NCBI GenBank assembly: GCA_002179805.1
Contig: NAVB01004742.1
Span: 1-10,921, forward strand
Source of the DNA: Acanthamoeba lenticulata
Taxonomy: Eukaryota > Discosea > Longamoebia > Acanthamoebidae
Direction: 5' to 3'
DNA length: 10,921 nt
Below the pieces are notes generated by a model. It was not told where the DNA came from and ran no database searches. It was given only the letters and a program-made list of their open reading frames with translations. How positions within the stretch are numbered: the first letter of the stretch is position 1; each line of letters starts with the position of its first letter. The translations under genes were made by a program, and so were the position numbers. Positions 7,814 through 10,921 of this stretch are shown in pieces.

Positions 7814-7990
7814 GCCGCAACGACCCTTTTTCTTGTTTTTTTCTGGTTGGTCGCAGTGCACGGCACCGAATCCTTAAGTCATAAACGTCCCAGGCCCCGC
7901 ATTCGTGCATTTGCCCGACGAGCGTGATGAGCAAGACAAGCGCGAGAACGGTTGCTGGTGGACACAGAGACGGGTGTGACACGGAACAAA
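7814..7990. other. Convergent intergenic spacer
   Basis: The exonuclease gene (stop 7811-7813) and the minus-strand hypothetical gene (stop 7991-7993) converge here. A T-rich stretch, CCCTTTTTCTTGTTTTTTTCTGG (7831-7853), follows the exonuclease stop and may be part of its 3' end. No gene is seen. Confidence 0.6.
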
Positions 7991-8900
7991 TCAATTTAGT
8001 AACGAGGCAATGGCCATCCTGTTGGGATGTCGGCTACAGCTGGTCGTTGTTGTTGTCGTCGTCGTTGGGACGGCTGAGTAGGAGAGGATCGAGGAAGAAG
8101 GCAACGACGTTGAGGAAGAGATGAGCGGGTACTGGACTGGGGACGGGACGAGAGGAGACGACGAGGGAGAAGAGGCAGAGAGCGGGGACGACGGCATCGA
8201 GCTGGCCGGGAGGATGGAGACCAGCGCTGTCAGCTTGCCACAACCGTTGCTGGGCGATGCAGTTGTCGTCGATGGGGAAGCGGCAGATCTCTGCTGCTTC
8301 TTTTGCCGTTGCTTCGTCGTAGTCGTTGTGCCGGTGGGACCCGACTTGGGCGCCGCCTTCTTCTTCTTGATGGTCTTGGCCGGGCGCATCATCGAGGACT
8401 TGGGGGAGCAGGTTGTCGCGGCCTTGTGGTTCAAGCTCATCTCGGCGGGCGGCGAAGGCACGCGTAGCACCAAAGGCAGGAGATGGGTGGCCTGGGTAGT
8501 GGGGAGAGGATGGTTAACTGAGAGCTCAGGGCTAATTGGTCGCACGACAAAACTTCCTCCTTTCCTCCTTAGCCCCGCATTTTATGATGTAGGGCGTTGA
8601 TATGCCAAAAGTCGGGGCGTGTGTGGACGTGTGAGGTACCTCGTGCCAGTAGCGGTCCTGCTGGAACCACAGGAAGGAGCTCAAGATTTCGGAGGTGCCG
8701 TCCCCTTTGTTGGTCGTTGGGGTGGAGGTAGAAGAAGTAGAAGAAGTGGAAGAAGAGGCCTTGGGCGTTGTCGGTTGAGCAGCAGCTTGCATTAAGAGGG
8801 GAGTGGGTGCGACGACGACAGGCGGACGGGTGATGAAGGTTGTGGGCACCACAACAGGCGGTCGTGGAAGTAACGTCGTCATTCTTGTCTGGCTGGCCAT
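7991..8900 (-). CDS. Hypothetical Ser/Thr/Pro-rich basic protein
   Basis: Minus-strand exons 8900-8640 and 8491-7991; the intron 8639-8492 (148 nt, GTACCT...CCCAG) keeps phase; 253 aa. I do not recognise the family. Residues 1-30 are hydrophobic/Pro-Val rich with a repeated RPPVVV phrase (LPRPPVVVPTTFITRPPVVV). Residues 48-64 are Ser/Thr repeats. Residues 70-100 look like an ordered core, EILSSFLWFQQDRYWHE joined by the splice to ATHLLPLVLRVPSPPAE, rich in aromatics and leucines. A basic patch follows (RPAKTIKKKKAAPKSG), a plausible nuclear localisation signal, then poly-Thr, Gln/Lys and long Ser/Pro stretches to the end. There is no signal peptide or membrane helix. The ordered core inside low complexity suggests a nuclear or RNA/DNA-associated protein, but this is inference. 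The intron is supported because it joins the frames and skips in-frame stops. An extra unseen exon upstream cannot be excluded. Confidence 0.65.
8044..8067 (-). repeat. Poly-Thr-coding (ACA/ACG)n tract
   Basis: On the plus strand this reads tcgttgttgttgtcgtcgtcgttg. On the minus strand it codes eight consecutive Thr near the C-terminus of the hypothetical protein, using ACA, ACG and related codons, so the protein repeat is cleaner than the DNA repeat. Confidence 0.7.
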
Positions 8901-9930
8901 TTGGCGAGGGTGCTAAGACTGGCGTGGACGTGTGCGCTGACGTAAAAAGACGGGGAAGTAAAAGAGAGACAGACTATGTCCGCCTTTAAGGTATTGCTTT
9001 GCTCTGTGTTGGGAAGGGGAAACTGAATGACGGCAGCCCCGAAGACTTTGATGATGATGGGCGTCCCTATCAAGATCGGGGATTGTGACTGTTGTTGCTG
9101 AAACGCCAACGCCGTCACGGCAGTTGTCGGAGCGCTCCAGCAATCGGAGCTCGTCAACTGTCCGTTTCGTTGTCCCGTTTGGTAGGAACTTTCCGCCAAA
9201 CGCGTCAATGGGCAATATAACGGTATAATTCGCCTTCCCATATACTCCCTACTCGACCTTCGCTCCCCGTCTCTGCTCCGGTTTTCTTTCCGTTAAACCC
9301 TCCGCCCAGCAAACAGGGGACATAAGGGACATCTTTTGCGCTTCCGAACACCCATCCAGCGCCTCTCTGAGCCTTAAGTCCTGTGGCCCTGTTGAGATGA
9401 GCTGAGGTGCTTCCCACCTTAAGTCTTTTAGATGGGAACACACATGCGCCCAATCGCACATCACATTCTCGTTTCCACATGGCTGTCATATTACATCGCC
9501 CTAGAATGTTGGCTCAGCCAAAGGGTTGTCTTCATGAAGCTGGCACGTCGACACCACGATCTGTGCCTTGGGGCAGTCTGCCTTCCCACGGCCTCAGTGG
9601 TGATGTTTTTTCTCCTTGGCCTCGCTCCAAAGGGTTTGTCTTTGCCGCATTTTTGTCGGCCGTTTCGAAACAGGTTTTGAAACCGTCGGGCTTTGGGAGT
9701 CACGCCACAAATAGCGGACTTTTCCGACCGCGGCACAGCTCACGGCGTGCGTCAAAACACGAACCTGTGCAGCCGGTACTTCTTCGCTCGCGACAGCGCA
9801 AGGGAGAAGAAGGATTACACTTTGTGTCCACCAAGAAAGAGAACTGATCCACTCAGTGAGCAGAGCAGCCTGACAGTCAGCTCCACATCGTTCTCCTTCA
9901 CCCGTCAATCCTTCCGCACAATAACAAGAA
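8901..9930. other. Divergent intergenic region, no convincing gene
   Basis: About 1.03 kb separates the minus-strand hypothetical gene (ATG 8900) and the plus-strand decarboxylase (ATG 9931), so both promoters should lie here. The largest open frames (minus 8879-9241, minus 8913-9215, plus 9407-9847) lack recognisable domains and lack the strong G/C third-position preference of the neighbouring exons. AT-rich spots include gcaatataacggtataatt (about 9212-9230). Two copies of CCTTAAGTC occur (9372-9380, 9417-9425). Perfect 10-bp palindromes are CTTCATGAAG (9530-9539) and GTTTCGAAAC (9662-9671). I found no tRNA or other RNA gene by eye. Confidence 0.55.
9372..9425 (+). repeat. Direct repeat of CCTTAAGTC
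   Basis: The 9-mer CCTTAAGTC occurs at 9372-9380 and 9417-9425, start to start 45 bp. A third copy lies at 7872-7880. This may be chance, or a shared regulatory or 3'-end motif; nothing else supports a function. Confidence 0.3.
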
Positions 9931-10921
9931 ATGTCGTCCTCCAAGTTCTGCTCGCGCGAGCCGCAAGATCTGAAGCAGATCTTTGGTCGTGTCGCCGAAT
10001 ACGCTGCCCAATGTACGTTGCTCGCATCCTCACTGCTACGCAGTCCTTGTCTCTTGTGAATTTATTTTATTTATTCTTTTAATCTAATCCTGCGGAACGG
10101 CTGCTACCCCAGATGTGGCCCAGCACTACCAATTCGACAAGACCCGCGTGATCAACTTTGTGCCGCCGGACAAGCTCAAGGAGATCATCGACTTTTCTCT
10201 CCCCGCTGCGGGCTCTGGCCTTACCCCCGACCTCAAGAGTGCGCCCCACTCCTCTTCCTTTTGTCCTTCCACACTCTGCACGCAGAACCATCGCCAACCT
10301 GTTGTTGTTGTTGTTGTTGGACATCGCCTCGTCGTCATCGTTGGGCCCAAACACAGGCGTGGAGAAGTACCTGGACCAGGTGCTCGAGTACAGCGTGCGC
10401 ACTGGCTCGCCCCGCTACTTCAACCAGCTCTGGTCGGGCACTGATATCGCCTGCATCGTGGCCGAGTGGGTGTCGGCCTTCACCAACTCGTCGACCTACA
10501 CCTACGAGGTGGCGCCCGTCTACTCGCTCATGGAGATCGAGGTCATCAACCACCTCCTCAAGTTTGTCGGCTACGAGGGTGGCGACGGCATCCTGGCCTC
10601 GGGCGGCGCCGTCTGCAACTTCATGGGCCTTCTCTGCGCTCGCGACAAGCTCTTCCCTGAGTCCAAGACCGTACGCCTTTTATTTATTGTTTTTTAATGT
10701 ATTTTTTTGTTAAAAAAGTTGTTCTCATTTTTGGTATTTGCAAATTTACAACAGACTGGCAACCCGGAGGGCAAGAAGCTGGTGGCCTTCACGTCGGCAC
10801 ACAGCCACTACACCATCAAGCGCAGCACGTGGATGATGGGTCTTGGTCTGGACGCTGCCATCAACGTCGCCGTTGACGCTCGTGGCCACATGACTCCCGA
10901 GGCTCTCGGTGCGCCTTTCTT
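9931..10921 (+). CDS. Group II PLP-dependent decarboxylase (glutamate / cysteine-sulfinate decarboxylase family), 5' part
   Basis: Exons 9931-10012, 10113-10238, 10357-10670 and 10755-10908; the last intron's donor GTGCGC begins at 10909 and the gene leaves the window. Introns are 100, 118 and 84 nt, GT-AG. Family features seen: KYLDQVLEYSVRTGSPRYFNQLWSG (the GHPRFFNQL-type motif), VAPVYSLMEIEVINHLLKF, GDGILASGGAVCNFMGLLCARD (SPGGAxSN-type PLP phosphate region), and LVAFTSAHSHYTIKR, whose HSHY contains the His that stacks on the PLP ring in this family. The Schiff-base Lys lies downstream, outside the window. The enzyme removes the alpha-carboxyl of an acidic amino acid; glutamate (to GABA), cysteine sulfinate (towards taurine) and aspartate (to beta-alanine) are all possible and cannot be separated here. 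The start MSSSKFCSREPQDLK has A at -3 and no visible targeting signal, so a cytosolic location is likely. Confidence 0.92.
10301..10319 (+). repeat. (GTT)6 tract inside a decarboxylase intron
   Basis: Six GTT units sit inside the intron 10239-10356. An internal CAG/AACC (10281-10284) could mimic an acceptor, but only the acceptor at 10356 joins DLK to S-VEKYLDQVLEYS in frame with the family alignment as I know it. The tract is therefore intronic. Confidence 0.65.

Noticed and set aside
8879..9241. Minus-strand open frames upstream of the hypothetical gene as extra 5' exons
   Set aside because: Two overlapping frames are equally open, codon use is unbiased, and neither is joined to ATG 8900 by a clear intron. 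Not excluded, but unsupported.
9407..9847. 146-codon plus-strand open frame upstream of the decarboxylase
   Set aside because: No domain, no third-position GC bias like the neighbouring exons, no convincing splice to the decarboxylase, which has its own good start at 9931.
1..10921. Search for CRISPR arrays, insertion sequences, terminal inverted repeats or integrated viral genes
   Set aside because: No regularly spaced repeats, transposase-like frames, target-site duplications or viral hallmark genes were seen; gene structure is that of ordinary intron-rich nuclear DNA.

Overview
The window reads as nuclear DNA of an amoebozoan protist, most likely Acanthamoeba or a close relative. The reasons are GC-rich coding exons, many short GT-AG introns (about 48-148 nt, donors mostly GTGCGN or GTACGN), tightly packed genes on both strands, and a gene mix typical of that genome (TKL kinases, F-box/ankyrin proteins). 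I rebuilt every gene by hand from frame and splice-site logic. The species is inferred, not proven.

Layout, left to right. (1) 59-1485, + strand: 3' part of a tyrosine-kinase-like (TKL) protein kinase with a long low-complexity tail. (2) 1649-2474, - strand: complete three-exon kappa-class glutathione S-transferase, convergent with the kinase. (3) 2475-3029: intergenic, with a possible ankyrin-like relic. (4) 3030-5641, - strand: complete eight-exon F-box/ankyrin-repeat gene (about 700 aa). (5) 5642-5848: divergent promoter region. (6) 5849-7813, + strand: ten-exon gene for a probable mitochondrial protein joining a double-stranded-RNA-binding domain to a DEDDy 3'-5' exonuclease (about 397 aa). 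(7) 7991-8900, - strand: two-exon gene for an unrecognised Ser/Thr/Pro-rich basic protein. (8) 8901-9930: about 1 kb divergent intergenic region without a convincing gene. (9) 9931 to the window end, + strand: 5' part of a group II PLP-dependent decarboxylase of the glutamate / cysteine-sulfinate decarboxylase family.

The genes do not look like one pathway; this is ordinary eukaryotic gene neighbourhood. Two loose links exist: the exonuclease has a mitochondrial-type N-terminus, and the GST kappa family is mitochondrial/peroxisomal in other eukaryotes. The F-box gene and the exonuclease gene share a 207-bp upstream region. The most notable object is the dsRBD-exonuclease fusion. All of its catalytic acidic residues are present once the introns are removed, and one catalytic Glu codon is itself split by an intron.
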